From NCBI RefSeq assembly GCF_900167445.1, contig NZ_FUZT01000010.1:1-64000 (forward strand): a stretch of 64,000 nt of DNA, written 5' to 3'. This document shows, piece by piece, positions 31,306 through 41,121 of this stretch. Each line of letters opens with the position of its first letter. The stretch's first letter is position 1. Position numbers and translations under genes: made by a program. The notes beneath the pieces are model-generated. The model was given only the letters and a program-made list of their open reading frames with translations, was not told the origin of the DNA and did no database searches. Source of the stretch: Maledivibacter halophilus. Its GTDB lineage: Bacteria; Bacillota; Clostridia; Peptostreptococcales; Caminicellaceae.

Positions 31306-32736
31306 TTATGCAATGAAACCTATAATAACGTATAATACAAAGGCTATAACTCCTGATACCATGGCATAGGGTATCTGGGTTTTCACATGGTCAATATGGT
31401 CTGAAGCCGAGGCCATAGATGCCATAATAGTTGTATCGGATATTGGAGAACAGTGATCTCCCATTATCCCCCCGGATACTACCGCTGCCACACTTGCATA
31501 TATACTTGCATCCATAGCAACAGCCATTTGCATAGCTATAGGCATGAGTATGGCAAAGGTTCCCCAGCTAGTTCCCGTTGAAAAAGCAATAATAGATCCA
31601 AGAATAAAAATTATTCCAGGCCCCAATGCTCCACTAACTCTTCCCTGAACAAGACTGGCTAGATACTCTCCCGTTCCCAATGCAGAAATTGAATTCCCTA
31701 TTGCAAAGGCAAATATCAAAATAGAAGCAACTGGCACCATTCCACCGACACCTTTATATAAATAATCCATATATTCCTGTAGATTCATTATTCCTTTGAC
31801 CATATAGTATATTCCTGAAAAGGCCAAAGAAGCCAATACTGCCCAAAATACCGCTGTAGAACCTGAACCCTGCATCATGCTCCCTTCTCCAGTAATATAC
31901 AATCCTATAGGCATCATACCAATAAGAACAATAAGAGGCAAAAGCATATTCCATTTATCAGGCTTTACACCTTCTTTTACTTCAACTTCAGTGGCTTCAG
32001 TTGAAACCAGAGGAGTTGAGCCCGGTCTTAGAACCTCTCCAGTCTTCAGGGCTCTTTCTTCAGCCTTCTTCATAGGTCCCCAGTCTTTTCCCGTTATGAT
32101 ATAATATAGAACTGTCAACACTGCCACAAATGAATAAAATTGAAAGGGAATACTTTTCACTAAAATTTCTACAGGATTTCCTGAAATGACCCCCGAGCTT
32201 ATTTGAACTCCAAGTATTCCAATAATTGTAGCTCCCCATCCATTCAGAGGAATCAATCCACAAATTGGAGCCGCCGTAGAATCACATATATAGGCAAGCT
32301 TTTCCCTTGAAATTTTATATCTATCTGTTAAGGGTCTTGCTACAACCCCTGAAACCAGTATTGTTATAGAAGATTCTATAAATATTATTACTCCTATTAT
32401 ATAAGCTAGAAGCATAGCTCCTCTTCTGCTTTTTATAGTCTGGGTTTTTTCAGTTAGATACTCAATAAATCCGGCAACCCCACCTGAGGCTTGAATTAAA
32501 GTTATAATTGCACCTACTAGAAACGAAAAGATTATAGTTTTTGTTATCCATCCCTCTGTAAAAATATTGACTATTCCATTTAAAGAATTATTTAATGCCC
32601 CAATTATATTCCATTTAACCATAATCAGCTCTGCCACAAAGATTCCTGCAAACAGAGAAATAAAAACCTGCTTTGATCGAATCGCAAGTACAATTGCAAT
32701 TATCGGTGGTATTATTGTTAAAATACCATATTCCAT
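31306..32736 (-). CDS. NhaC-family Na+/H+ antiporter-type transporter
   Basis: The 476-residue integral membrane protein has about 11-12 helices and conserved NhaC segments: PPIIAIVLAIRSKQVFISLF, SSITILVSGVVARPLTDRYK near residue 118, SNST-like DSTAAPICGLIPLNGWGATI near 155, and GIMGDHCSPISDTTIMASMA near 425. Known members exchange Na+ and H+, malate and lactate, or amino acids. The substrate here is unknown; the adjacent D-cysteine desulfhydrase-like gene hints at an amino acid or carboxylate. The terminal GDHCSPISDTT motif is intact. Confidence 0.85.
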   Translation of the reverse strand: MEYGILTIIPPIIAIVLAIRSKQVFISLFAGIFVAELIMVKWNIIGALNNSLNGIVNIFTEGWITKTIIFSFLVGAIITLIQASGGVAGFIEYLTEKTQTIKSRRGAMLLAYIIGVIIFIESSITILVSGVVARPLTDRYKISREKLAYICDSTAAPICGLIPLNGWGATIIGILGVQISSGVISGNPVEILVKSIPFQFYSFVAVLTVLYYIITGKDWGPMKKAEERALKTGEVLRPGSTPLVSTEATEVEVKEGVKPDKWNMLLPLIVLIGMMPIGLYITGEGSMMQGSGSTAVFWAVLASLAFSGIYYMVKGIMNLQEYMDYLYKGVGGMVPVASILIFAFAIGNSISALGTGEYLASLVQGRVSGALGPGIIFILGSIIAFSTGTSWGTFAILMPIAMQMAVAMDASIYASVAAVVSGGIMGDHCSPISDTTIMASMASASDHIDHVKTQIPYAMVSGVIAFVLYVIIGFIA

Positions 32737-32862
32737 AAATTCCTCCCCTTTATATTTAATTATTCACGAAAAATAGCCTTTATCCTACCCTCCTTTTTAT
32801 TTTATTCACTATTATAAATATTCCTCAACAGCTTTTCTAATTCTTATTAATCCTTATTCTAA

Positions 32863-34182
32863 TTATCTCTTCTTTAACCTCTTCATTCTTTCCTTTATCT
32901 TTTTTTCCTGACCATTGTCACTTATTTCATAATAGATAGTTCCCTTTAGCTTATCGGGCATATACTGCTGATCTACATAATTATTAGGATAATCATGGGG
33001 ATACAAATACCCTAAGCCATGCTTTAATTTTTTTGCCCCTTTATAGCTTTGGTCTCTTAAATGTATTGGCACTCCACCTATATCTTTATTTTTTATATCG
33101 CTAAGGGCTTTATTTATCCCTACATAACTTCCATTGCTCTTTGGTGATACGGCTACATAGGTTGCTGCCTGTGCAAGTATTATCCTAGCCTCGGGCATAC
33201 CGATAAACTGAACTGCCTGAGCGGCATTATTGGCAACTACCAGGGCATGGGGATTTGCATTTCCTACATCCTCTGATGCTGCTATGAGTATTCTTCTTGC
33301 AATAAATACAGGGTCTTCTCCGGAGTAAAGCATCCTTGCAAGATAATGTAATGCAGCATCGGGATCAGAGCCTCTCATGCTTTTAATAAATGCTGAAACC
33401 ACATCATAATGATAATCTCCATCCTTATCATAGTTAATTGATTTTTTCTGCATACATTCCTTTATAATATCTATACTTATATCTATATTTCCATTTTCAT
33501 CTTTCTCTGTTGTTAAAGCCCCAAGTTCTAATGTATTTAATGCTCTCCTTGCATCTCCACCGGCTCTCTGAGCAAGGAATTCCTTTGCCTCATTATGTAG
33601 ATTTATATTATATAAACCAAGGCCCTTATCCTCATCTTCTATGGCTCTTTCAATTATCTTCTTTATATGTTCTTCTCTTAAGGGCTCCAGTTTAAATAGC
33701 ATAGACCTTGAAATCAAGGCATTATTAACCTGGAAAAAGGGATTTTCAGTTGTGGCACCAATGAGTATGAGGGTACCATCTTCTACACTAGGTAATAATC
33801 CATCCTGCTGAGCCTTATTAAACCTATGTATTTCATCTAAAAAGAGTATAGTCTTTTTATTATACATCCCAAGCTGATCCTTTGCTTCCTTTATTACTTC
33901 TTTTAAATCCTTTATCCCCGAGGTAACTGCATTAAGCTTTACGAAATTGGCCTCAGTGGTATTTGCTATAACCCTTGCAAGGCTAGTCTTCCCAGTCCCA
34001 GGAGGTCCATATAGTATTATCGAAGTAATCCTGTCGGCCTTGATTGCCCTCCAAAGAAGCTTTCCCGGAGCCAGGATATGTTCTTGTCCCACATATTCCT
34101 CTAGTCTATCTGGTTTTAAACGTTGAGCAAGGGGAGAATCCTTTTTAAGCTGCTCTTTTCTTTGCAATTCAAATAAGTCCAT
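32863..34182 (-). CDS. rarA: Replication-associated recombination protein RarA
   Basis: I prefer ATG 34182 (MDLFELQRKEQ), because AAAGGTG lies 6-12 nt upstream; the longer frame gives three more residues. The 439-residue AAA+ ATPase has RLKPDRLEEYVGQEHILAPG, Walker A GPPGTGKTSLARV near residue 57, Walker B TILFLDEIHRFNKAQQDGLL, sensor 1 GATTENPFFQVN, and the tetramerisation region ending GYLYPHDYPNNYVDQQYMPD. It matches MgsA/RarA, which acts at stalled replication forks together with RecA and SSB. It is monocistronic, with a MITE-like repeat just upstream of its start. Confidence 0.93.
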   Translation of the reverse strand: MDLFELQRKEQLKKDSPLAQRLKPDRLEEYVGQEHILAPGKLLWRAIKADRITSIILYGPPGTGKTSLARVIANTTEANFVKLNAVTSGIKDLKEVIKEAKDQLGMYNKKTILFLDEIHRFNKAQQDGLLPSVEDGTLILIGATTENPFFQVNNALISRSMLFKLEPLREEHIKKIIERAIEDEDKGLGLYNINLHNEAKEFLAQRAGGDARRALNTLELGALTTEKDENGNIDISIDIIKECMQKKSINYDKDGDYHYDVVSAFIKSMRGSDPDAALHYLARMLYSGEDPVFIARRILIAASEDVGNANPHALVVANNAAQAVQFIGMPEARIILAQAATYVAVSPKSNGSYVGINKALSDIKNKDIGGVPIHLRDQSYKGAKKLKHGLGYLYPHDYPNNYVDQQYMPDKLKGTIYYEISDNGQEKKIKERMKRLKKR

Positions 34183-34204
34183 TATAATCACCTTTTTTAT
34201 TTAT

Positions 34205-34323
34205 TGAGGAAATTGCATAATTCCAATTTGGCAAAATTGCATAATATATATGGTGTAGCTTTGGAGATTTCAAAACAATATGTCGGAGTTAGTTTTTTGA
34301 AGAAGTAATTATGCAATTTGCTC
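34205..34323. repeat. MITE-like repeat copy upstream of rarA
   Basis: The 119-bp unit starts TGAGGAAATTGCATAA and ends TTATGCAATTTGCTC, 22 bp upstream of the rarA start. It matches the copies at 23315-23439 and 17666-17826, and its right 75 bp match the insertion sequence end at 695-773. It probably lies in or next to the rarA promoter. Confidence 0.75.
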
Positions 34324-34584
34324 TATTACTAAATTTATTTTATTTATCTTATTGTATCAAATTTTTTCATAAATGTTTTATAAAAAAGTATTTTATATAG
34401 GGATTTAAATAAAGACTTTAATTTGTAATGCTTTAGAGTTGGCTATATCTATAGAATCTATATATTGCAATCAGATTAATTTTTACAAAAAATGAAGGAA
34501 TTTGAAATTATTTCACGAAACATACTGATAATGAATAATATGTTTATATTTGTATTTTAAAACAAAATCTGGGAGGGTATTAAA

Positions 34585-35499
34585 ATGAAAAAGATAATTA
34601 TTTTATCATTTGTTTTGGTTTTAGTATTAAGCTTAAATGTATTTGCAGAAGGTAATTACAAATTTGACGAAGAAGGAAAACTTATAAAGGTTGATGAAAA
34701 CTTTGATAATACCGTAGATGTAAAGGTTGATGGAGTTAAAATTAAATTCAAGGATGCTAAACCCTTTATAAACAAGGAAGATAGAACAGTGGTTCCAGTT
34801 AGATTTATAGCAGAAGCCCTAGGAGCAAAGGTTGACTGGAACGGAGAAACAAGGACAGTGCTTATAGACCAAAATGAAAGGCATATTGAGCTTAAAGTAG
34901 GTGCTATGGAAGCCACAGTTAACTTAGAAACAATAAAGTTTGATACAAAGGCTGAGATTTACTTTGATAGAACCTTTGTACCTTTAAGATTTGTGTCTGA
35001 AGCTCTAGGGGCTGTTGTGGGGTGGAATGGAGAGGCTAGGACGGTTACTATTGATACGAAAGTTAAAGAAAAAGAAGAAGGTTTAGAAAGCGTTGAAGAA
35101 ATGATTTCAAGACTTAAGGATGATGAATTGAAAAAAGTTTTCAAGGTATCTCCAAATAATTTTGTCGGCCATAGTGGGGTCGTTTATAGTATTGATGGTG
35201 GAAGAGATATAGATTCAATAGGTATAATTGTTAATGGAGCAACAGAAAATGATCCTACATCTTTAATTACAGTGTATCCAGAAATCTACAACAAAGATTA
35301 TTCAGTTCTTAAGAATATGCTTAAAGTTTATTATCCAACAAAATATGAAACTGTTTATAATTATGTAAGCAATGTAATAGATAATGAAAAACCAACAACA
35401 AAAAAATCAAAGCAATTTTTTTATGATGGAAGAACCTTTAGTAGTAAAAAAATTGAAGGTGCAGTAAGCATATATATAGGAGGAAAGGATAATGAATAA
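34585..35499 (+). CDS. Secreted protein with copper amine oxidase N-terminal-like repeats
   Basis: The 304-residue protein has a signal peptide (KKIIILSFVLVLVLSLNVFA, cleavage near residue 21). Two copies of the Cu_amine_oxidN1 motif follow: NKEDRTVVPVRFIAEALGAK and VDWNGETRTVLIDQ, then FDRTFVPLRFVSEALGAV and VGWNGEARTVTID. These small domains are cell-surface modules of clostridial exported proteins and are not amine oxidases. The C-terminal 120 residues are unrecognised. The stop overlaps the start of the large next gene by 8 nt, so both products probably act together at the envelope. Confidence 0.8.
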   Translation: MKKIIILSFVLVLVLSLNVFAEGNYKFDEEGKLIKVDENFDNTVDVKVDGVKIKFKDAKPFINKEDRTVVPVRFIAEALGAKVDWNGETRTVLIDQNERHIELKVGAMEATVNLETIKFDTKAEIYFDRTFVPLRFVSEALGAVVGWNGEARTVTIDTKVKEKEEGLESVEEMISRLKDDELKKVFKVSPNNFVGHSGVVYSIDGGRDIDSIGIIVNGATENDPTSLITVYPEIYNKDYSVLKNMLKVYYPTKYETVYNYVSNVIDNEKPTTKKSKQFFYDGRTFSSKKIEGAVSIYIGGKDNE

Positions 35500-37972
35500 A
35501 GCAATCTCAAGGATATTAATATTCTTAGTATTGATATCTTCTATTATTCTTCCTATAACATCAACAGCCCAGGAAAAGGATTTAGTAGCTTATGTATCTC
35601 ATTATAGGCTAGTGCAAAAAGGAATCTTAGTATACAAAGATCAAGATGGAAATTGGGTTAATGGAGAACTAGGGGAAAAAAACGATGTAGTGCAGGAAAT
35701 AGACCTTAAGGAATTTGAGGATCAGGAAACTATAGACAAAATTCTAAATGTAATAGCTTACCCCTATGATTTAGGATTTATGTTCTCTACAGAAGATTTT
35801 TCAAGGAGTATAAATAAATTTTCTCAGACTAAGGATGACTTTATTAAGAATTATTATAATCATGGCACCGATAAAATTGAAATAAATGAAAGGTATTTGA
35901 CCGATGGAGTTGTTAAGCTTAAGTACAATGCAGAGCTTACACCCCAAGTTGAGCCCTTGAAGGTTTCCGATTATACTGACGAGGATATATACATATTATT
36001 AGGACAAAACCCTAACAATCCCAATCCAGAGACTAAAGAGGATTTAGAAGCTGTCAGAAAGCTCCAGCCAATTGGAAATTCAGATATTCCTGAAGAAACC
36101 TCGAAAGGTAAATTGAATGAGGAAGGTAAGAAAAAGGGTTTTGCAGTATACGGAAGTCCTGAAGATGTTTCTGGAAATGATTATAAAAATAAGCAAGGGA
36201 AAATAGTTTCTAAAGATTATAAGGAGGCTATTCCAAGATATTTAGGCTATGACCTTAATGGAAATCCCTTTACAAATGAAGCGTTTCCACCGGATGTTGA
36301 AACTGGACTTGAACCTTGGGAAAAAATTTGGATTGATTTTCCTTGGAAAAAAGATATAAATAATCAAAAGCAACCTAAAAAGTCTAAATATAACGAAATA
36401 GACCCTTATAGAGCCGAAGCTATCTCATGGCTCAACCAACTAGACTGGGCAGGTAAAAACGGCTGGACAGGAGAAAAGCTCATAGATCATTTTATGATTC
36501 AATCACCCCAAGCCGACTATACACAAGGCTCAGCTGTTGGCTGGCATGAATATATTGATGAAAATGGTAATAAAAGAATTTTATATCAAACCTTCACTAT
36601 ACCACCAAAGGAGAAAATAGACTTTAGTAAATTAAATGAAGTAGAAGCCTACATAATATTCATCCCACTAATAATCGAATATTGGGTAGAAGCCAAAACC
36701 GACAATCTAGCCATAAAGGATATTAGAAATGAAACAAGTGAAATAGAGTACGACGAGATGTATGATTTAAAATTCGATGTATATAATATGTGTCTTAAAG
36801 ATGCCTATGATGTTACAGTAGATTACTATTTACAGTATCCTAATGAGCTGAAATATATGTTTACTGATGAAGGGAATACAGTAGAATCCCTAGGCGTATC
36901 TACAGGAGAACTAAATTATAATATCCCCGAAGACTACAAAAGGGACACCTTTGAGCTTGTGGCCAAATTAAATATGAACGAAAAACATCCTGCAAAGTTC
37001 GAAGATGGTACAATCATAGAAGAAAGTACAATGGCCGACAATGAAGTATCTATTCTTATACCAATAAAGGATAAGGAATCCTTCGACCTTGAGGTAGTGG
37101 ATATTAAATATAAGGAATATATGGCAGGATCCTATTCACCGGTTATAGTTACGGTTAGAAATAATGGAACAACTAATTTAGTAACAAATTTAAAGCTAGA
37201 TGTAGAAGGAAACACAATAACCAGGGATAAGGTTTTTATACCGGCAGGTAAAACAGGAAATGTAACCTTTGGACTTCAAACTCCAAATGTAGAAACTAGA
37301 TTTAAAATGACAGCAAAGGTTGATTATAACAATAAAATTAAAGAAACTAATGAAAACAATAATACAAAAACCATAAATTCAAGGACCATAAGAAAGCAGG
37401 AGAAAATATGCAGTCCTTCATATGTTACCTGGACAGAATATAGAGATAAGGGAGAATATAAATCAGGGGACAGAATAAAAACTTGGACCCATACTGAAGA
37501 GCGTTGCAGTGGATCAGGAGAAAATAGAACATGCAGAACAATAACAGTAGTTGATGGCTATACAGTTAGATTTTATGCAAAGCTTAGAAATGTTAAGGTG
37601 GAGGTTGATTGGAGAAACAAGGATCAGGGCTTTATAAAATCTGGCTATGGTATAGAAGTAAAGGCGAAGGCTGATATAGTATCAAATTACGATAAGCAGA
37701 GCCAAATAAAGAATATACAAAGGGCCTATTTATACACCCCAAGTGAAATAATAGAGATGGAAGGGTCCAATGGAAGATTTGAGCTTCCAGTAAACCCCAA
37801 AAGTGTAATAGAAAGCAAGGTTCATTACATACCGGTACATACCCTCGATGGAGATTATAAAATAATGGTGGCACTGGGTGGAGCATCTACTCCTGGTGGA
37901 ATACTAAATATATGTGAAGATGTAACAATCAAGATAAAGGGAGATATGTATGAGGATGATAATACCTATTAA
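35492..37972 (+). CDS. Large secreted protein with a CARDB-type domain
   Basis: The 826-residue protein begins with a signal peptide (LIFLVLISSIILPITSTAQ, cleavage near residue 26). The first 400 residues are unrecognised and Asn/Asp/Lys-rich. A CARDB-like adhesion module lies near residues 545-630 (DLEVVDIKYKEYMAGSYSPV, then FKMTAKVDYNNKIKETNENN). A Cys pair (CSPSYVTWTEYRDKGEYKSG and ERCSGSGENRTC) and a beta-rich end follow. AGGAGGAAAGG before the start overlaps the upstream gene end. It is probably a surface structural or adhesive protein. No anchor motif is seen, so release or partner-mediated retention is possible. Confidence 0.7.
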   Translation: MNKAISRILIFLVLISSIILPITSTAQEKDLVAYVSHYRLVQKGILVYKDQDGNWVNGELGEKNDVVQEIDLKEFEDQETIDKILNVIAYPYDLGFMFSTEDFSRSINKFSQTKDDFIKNYYNHGTDKIEINERYLTDGVVKLKYNAELTPQVEPLKVSDYTDEDIYILLGQNPNNPNPETKEDLEAVRKLQPIGNSDIPEETSKGKLNEEGKKKGFAVYGSPEDVSGNDYKNKQGKIVSKDYKEAIPRYLGYDLNGNPFTNEAFPPDVETGLEPWEKIWIDFPWKKDINNQKQPKKSKYNEIDPYRAEAISWLNQLDWAGKNGWTGEKLIDHFMIQSPQADYTQGSAVGWHEYIDENGNKRILYQTFTIPPKEKIDFSKLNEVEAYIIFIPLIIEYWVEAKTDNLAIKDIRNETSEIEYDEMYDLKFDVYNMCLKDAYDVTVDYYLQYPNELKYMFTDEGNTVESLGVSTGELNYNIPEDYKRDTFELVAKLNMNEKHPAKFEDGTIIEESTMADNEVSILIPIKDKESFDLEVVDIKYKEYMAGSYSPVIVTVRNNGTTNLVTNLKLDVEGNTITRDKVFIPAGKTGNVTFGLQTPNVETRFKMTAKVDYNNKIKETNENNNTKTINSRTIRKQEKICSPSYVTWTEYRDKGEYKSGDRIKTWTHTEERCSGSGENRTCRTITVVDGYTVRFYAKLRNVKVEVDWRNKDQGFIKSGYGIEVKAKADIVSNYDKQSQIKNIQRAYLYTPSEIIEMEGSNGRFELPVNPKSVIESKVHYIPVHTLDGDYKIMVALGGASTPGGILNICEDVTIKIKGDMYEDDNTY

Positions 37973-38002
37973 ATAAATCATAACTTTGACCTTTTATTTT
38001 CG

Positions 38003-38060
38003 ACAGGATTCGGATGGTACCCGGTACCTTTAAGCCGCTTGACAAAGAACCGTCCCCTGT
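38003..38060. repeat. Imperfect inverted repeat ending in CCTGTC
   Basis: GACAGGATTCGG and AACCGTCCCCTGTC form a broken inverted repeat with GGTACCCGGTACC in the loop. The GACAAAGAACCGTCCCC half resembles a repeat I associate with clostridial genomes. It lies between convergent genes and could act as a terminator. Confidence 0.4.
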
Positions 38061-38067
38061 CATAGAT

Positions 38068-39525
38068 TCATCTTCGCTTTTCTTTTTTAAGGGGCACAAC
38101 ATCTGAGGTTTCAATCATAAATTTAAATAATCTATCCTTTAATATTTGTATTTCATTTTCATATTTTCTATTTTGGATAAGATTTTCTTTTTCATGTGGG
38201 TCTTTTTCTAAGTTGTAAAATTCATCATTTTCTTCTAATCTATAAACATATTTATACTTATGATTTCTTATCATTACAGCTTTTTTGTGCTCTGGCCCAT
38301 CACTTGCTTGAATACTTAATCTTGGCCAATACAGTGATGTTTCCTTATGTCCAAGCTCCATACATTGAGGTTCTCCATCTATTCTTCCACCTTCACAAAA
38401 TACATAGTCCTTGTGAATCTCCTCGCCCTTTAACACAGGCACTAATGATTTTCCATAATGATTATAATCTAAATTTACATCTGCTATTTCAGAAATAGTT
38501 GCCGGTATATCCACAAGCTCTGCTAAAGCCTCGGTAGTTCTAGGCTTACAGTCAAGATTTGATGGTGGTTTTATAATTAGTGGTATATTGGTCAAGCAAT
38601 CCTCAAAGGTATTTTGGGTTTTTTCAACCAGTCCGTAGTCACCAGTAAAGTCACCATGGTCACTGAAAACAAAAATAGCAGTTTCATCATATATTCCGGC
38701 TTCTTTTAAAGCATTGACTATTAGACCAAATTGATAGTCTATCCTTGCACACATTCCTAAATAAGTAGATTTTAACTCTACAAAATCCTCTGATGACCAG
38801 TTTTTTAGATCTTGCCTATCATATATTCCCTTTAGTATACTTGGTTTTAATGTCCAATCCTCAAAGGGCTCTATACATTTTGAAACTTTATTTCTATCTA
38901 TCATACTATAAAAAGGCTCTTCCACGGCATAGGGAGGATGGGGATATAATAATGGAAGATATATACACAGTGGCTTATCTTCCTTGTAGCTTTTTATTTT
39001 TTCTACAGCTGCATTTACATAGAGCCAATCATGCTTTACAAAGGAGCTTTCTTCCTTCTCTGTTTTTCCAGCATAAAAGGAATAATAATTATTGCCCTTA
39101 AATTCCCCCCTCCATTTAGACTGCCATTTATAATCGGATTCAACTTTATTTGGATCAATTTCTGAAGGTGTGAATTTTTCATTACAATAGGGTTTTATGT
39201 CTTTATCAGCAGCTATAAGATCATTTTTTCCTCCCCACCAAACATAATATCCATTATCCTTTAATATCTTTAAAAGAACGGGTTCATCTTTTTGCATCAT
39301 AAAATGCATACTCCTATGTCCCCTTACATGGGGATACCATCCACTCATAAAGCTGCATCTGCTTGGGGTGCAAACTGGATTTTGACAAAAGGCTTGACTA
39401 AAGGATACTCCTTCTTTTGCCAGCCTATCTAAATTAGGAGTTACAGCTGCTTCATTACCCAAATGTTGCATTGAATCTGCCCTCATTTGATCTGGGTTAA
39501 ATATTAATATATGAGGCTTCTTCAT
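38068..39525 (-). CDS. Cytoplasmic sulfatase
   Basis: The 485-residue type I sulfatase has N-terminal metal-binding IFNPDQMRADSMQHLGN, the modification motif CTPSR (NPVCTPSRCSFMSGWYPHVR near residue 52) whose Cys becomes formylglycine, and the later metal site FVFSDHGDFTGDYGLVEKT near 285. There is no signal peptide. Cysteine-type sulfatases of anaerobes need an anSME-type maturase, which is not in the window. It follows the DUF3604 gene by 28 nt in the PTS locus, suggesting removal of sulfate from an imported sugar. Confidence 0.9.
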   Translation of the reverse strand: MKKPHILIFNPDQMRADSMQHLGNEAAVTPNLDRLAKEGVSFSQAFCQNPVCTPSRCSFMSGWYPHVRGHRSMHFMMQKDEPVLLKILKDNGYYVWWGGKNDLIAADKDIKPYCNEKFTPSEIDPNKVESDYKWQSKWRGEFKGNNYYSFYAGKTEKEESSFVKHDWLYVNAAVEKIKSYKEDKPLCIYLPLLYPHPPYAVEEPFYSMIDRNKVSKCIEPFEDWTLKPSILKGIYDRQDLKNWSSEDFVELKSTYLGMCARIDYQFGLIVNALKEAGIYDETAIFVFSDHGDFTGDYGLVEKTQNTFEDCLTNIPLIIKPPSNLDCKPRTTEALAELVDIPATISEIADVNLDYNHYGKSLVPVLKGEEIHKDYVFCEGGRIDGEPQCMELGHKETSLYWPRLSIQASDGPEHKKAVMIRNHKYKYVYRLEENDEFYNLEKDPHEKENLIQNRKYENEIQILKDRLFKFMIETSDVVPLKKEKRR

Positions 39526-39553
39526 ACAAATCCTCCTTCAATATTTATTGCTA

Positions 39554-41092
39554 TTATCTTATGAAAATTGGAGAAGACCATGCCATTTGTCCATTTTTTT
39601 GATATACACGTACCCTGTAATTATCTTTACAATCTTTTCTATATGGAATTTTGTATTTAAATCCAGTTTTATATCCTTCGTAGGGTATACCTTGATAAAC
39701 TTTGAATTTATATGCATTATGCCAAAAAGGATCGTCACGATAATAATCCTTAAAGCCCCATCTTTTATCTGTCAGTTCTTTGACCTCATCCCTTAAATGA
39801 AATAATTGGGTTGTAGATAATATATCCTTAATGGGTAATGAGTACATCTTTTTATCCACTATTAATTCCACAGCAGATTCTACTGGAGCTTCTATTTCAA
39901 ATATAAGTGACTCATTTTCCACGGGAGAAGGCCCCATCCATTTACCTGTTGCAGAGCTTTTATAGGAGGTTAATTTAAAATCACATTGATCCTTTGAAGT
40001 ATTTAATATTTCCTGCCCATAATTAGTCCAGCATTTTTCTACTGATATTATTTCTCCTTTAACTTTTAAGCTGCAGTCCCATATTTTTTTGTATATATCC
40101 TCATAAATTCTTCTATCGGGACCCCATCCAAATTCTACTCTAAATTTAAATCTTACTTTTTGGGGCAGTTCTTTTTCTTCCCAGCTTCCTGAATTTGTAT
40201 GAACATAAGCTAAAACATTATTTCTTAAAAGCTCTATCCTATCGATAGCATGGGAGCCTACAGCATTTACCTGGGCCTGTAACTCCTCTGAATTTTTTAC
40301 AATGCTTCCCATAGGAGAATTATTTATTTCAAAATCCAGCTTTATTCTATCTCCAGTCACTCCATAAACTCTACGATTCAAAAATGCATCCCATAAAGCT
40401 TCCTTTGTACATTCTGTGGCCATGCAAGCCATCAGACCGTGTCCATATACTCCTGGAACAGAATGATTGTCACCTGAGGCAATTATCCCAAATATATTTC
40501 CTTTATTCAGACCATCCTCTACGGTGCAGCCTCCTGTTCTAGGACCCATGTGTATATGTCTGTTCATATGAAGGTGGGTCATATCACTTTCTGAGCTTCC
40601 ATGGGAGGAATAAATCTCAACAAAGGGTGAGTATTCATCGTTGTGGGTGGCCCAGTTCTTTCCCCTTTTCCCTATTTGATAGGCTAAATGATGTGGTATT
40701 GCAATAGCCTCTCCCCTAGGTAGTTTTTGAATCAATTCTTCATATCTAAGGGGGCTGTATAGCTGTTCATTATTATTTAAATAAAATACATTATGATCAC
40801 CGTCTAATCCACTTCCCTGCCATTCATATCCCATAAACACGGGAAAATCATCTGAGCTATTTGACTCTACAAAATCCTTTAATGTCTTCCAGTCATTTTC
40901 TACAACATCCTTGGGATATATGTCTTCTACTCCCAGTCCAGTGTCATCCTTACGCATATAATATGGATAATAAGCTATAGGCCAAAAATCAAAAAGTTTT
41001 TTAGCTTGGTCATACCATTGCTTTAAATCCTTCATTTGATTAGAATGAATATTAGAGTGCATATCTGTCCAGTAAATATTGTATCTTGCCAT
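39554..41092 (-). CDS. DUF3604/PHP-like protein
   Basis: The 512-residue protein begins ARYNIYWTDMHSNIHSNQMK, with HSNxH-type metal ligands as in PHP phosphoesterases. Further histidines appear at AIAIPHHLAYQIGKRGKNWA, VEIYSSHGSSESDMTHLHMN near residue 190, and IIASGDNHSVPGVYGHG near 235. This matches DUF3604, which often sits beside sulfatases. The C-terminal 200 residues look like a beta-sandwich. Its activity in this setting is unknown; a hydrolase acting on the desulfated sugar or on sulfate/phosphate esters is plausible. It lies between the two sulfatase genes. Confidence 0.7.
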   Translation of the reverse strand: MARYNIYWTDMHSNIHSNQMKDLKQWYDQAKKLFDFWPIAYYPYYMRKDDTGLGVEDIYPKDVVENDWKTLKDFVESNSSDDFPVFMGYEWQGSGLDGDHNVFYLNNNEQLYSPLRYEELIQKLPRGEAIAIPHHLAYQIGKRGKNWATHNDEYSPFVEIYSSHGSSESDMTHLHMNRHIHMGPRTGGCTVEDGLNKGNIFGIIASGDNHSVPGVYGHGLMACMATECTKEALWDAFLNRRVYGVTGDRIKLDFEINNSPMGSIVKNSEELQAQVNAVGSHAIDRIELLRNNVLAYVHTNSGSWEEKELPQKVRFKFRVEFGWGPDRRIYEDIYKKIWDCSLKVKGEIISVEKCWTNYGQEILNTSKDQCDFKLTSYKSSATGKWMGPSPVENESLIFEIEAPVESAVELIVDKKMYSLPIKDILSTTQLFHLRDEVKELTDKRWGFKDYYRDDPFWHNAYKFKVYQGIPYEGYKTGFKYKIPYRKDCKDNYRVRVYQKNGQMAWSSPIFIR

Positions 41093-41121
41093 ATGCTCAT
41101 CTCCTTTGTAATATAATTATC

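Noticed and set aside
34225..34245. Sigma-54 promoter inside the MITE-like repeat (TTGGCAAAATTGCA)
   Set aside because: GG and GC are only 7 nt apart instead of 10.
34585..35499. Copper amine oxidase enzyme
   Set aside because: Only the small N-terminal-type repeats are present; the catalytic oxidase domain is absent.
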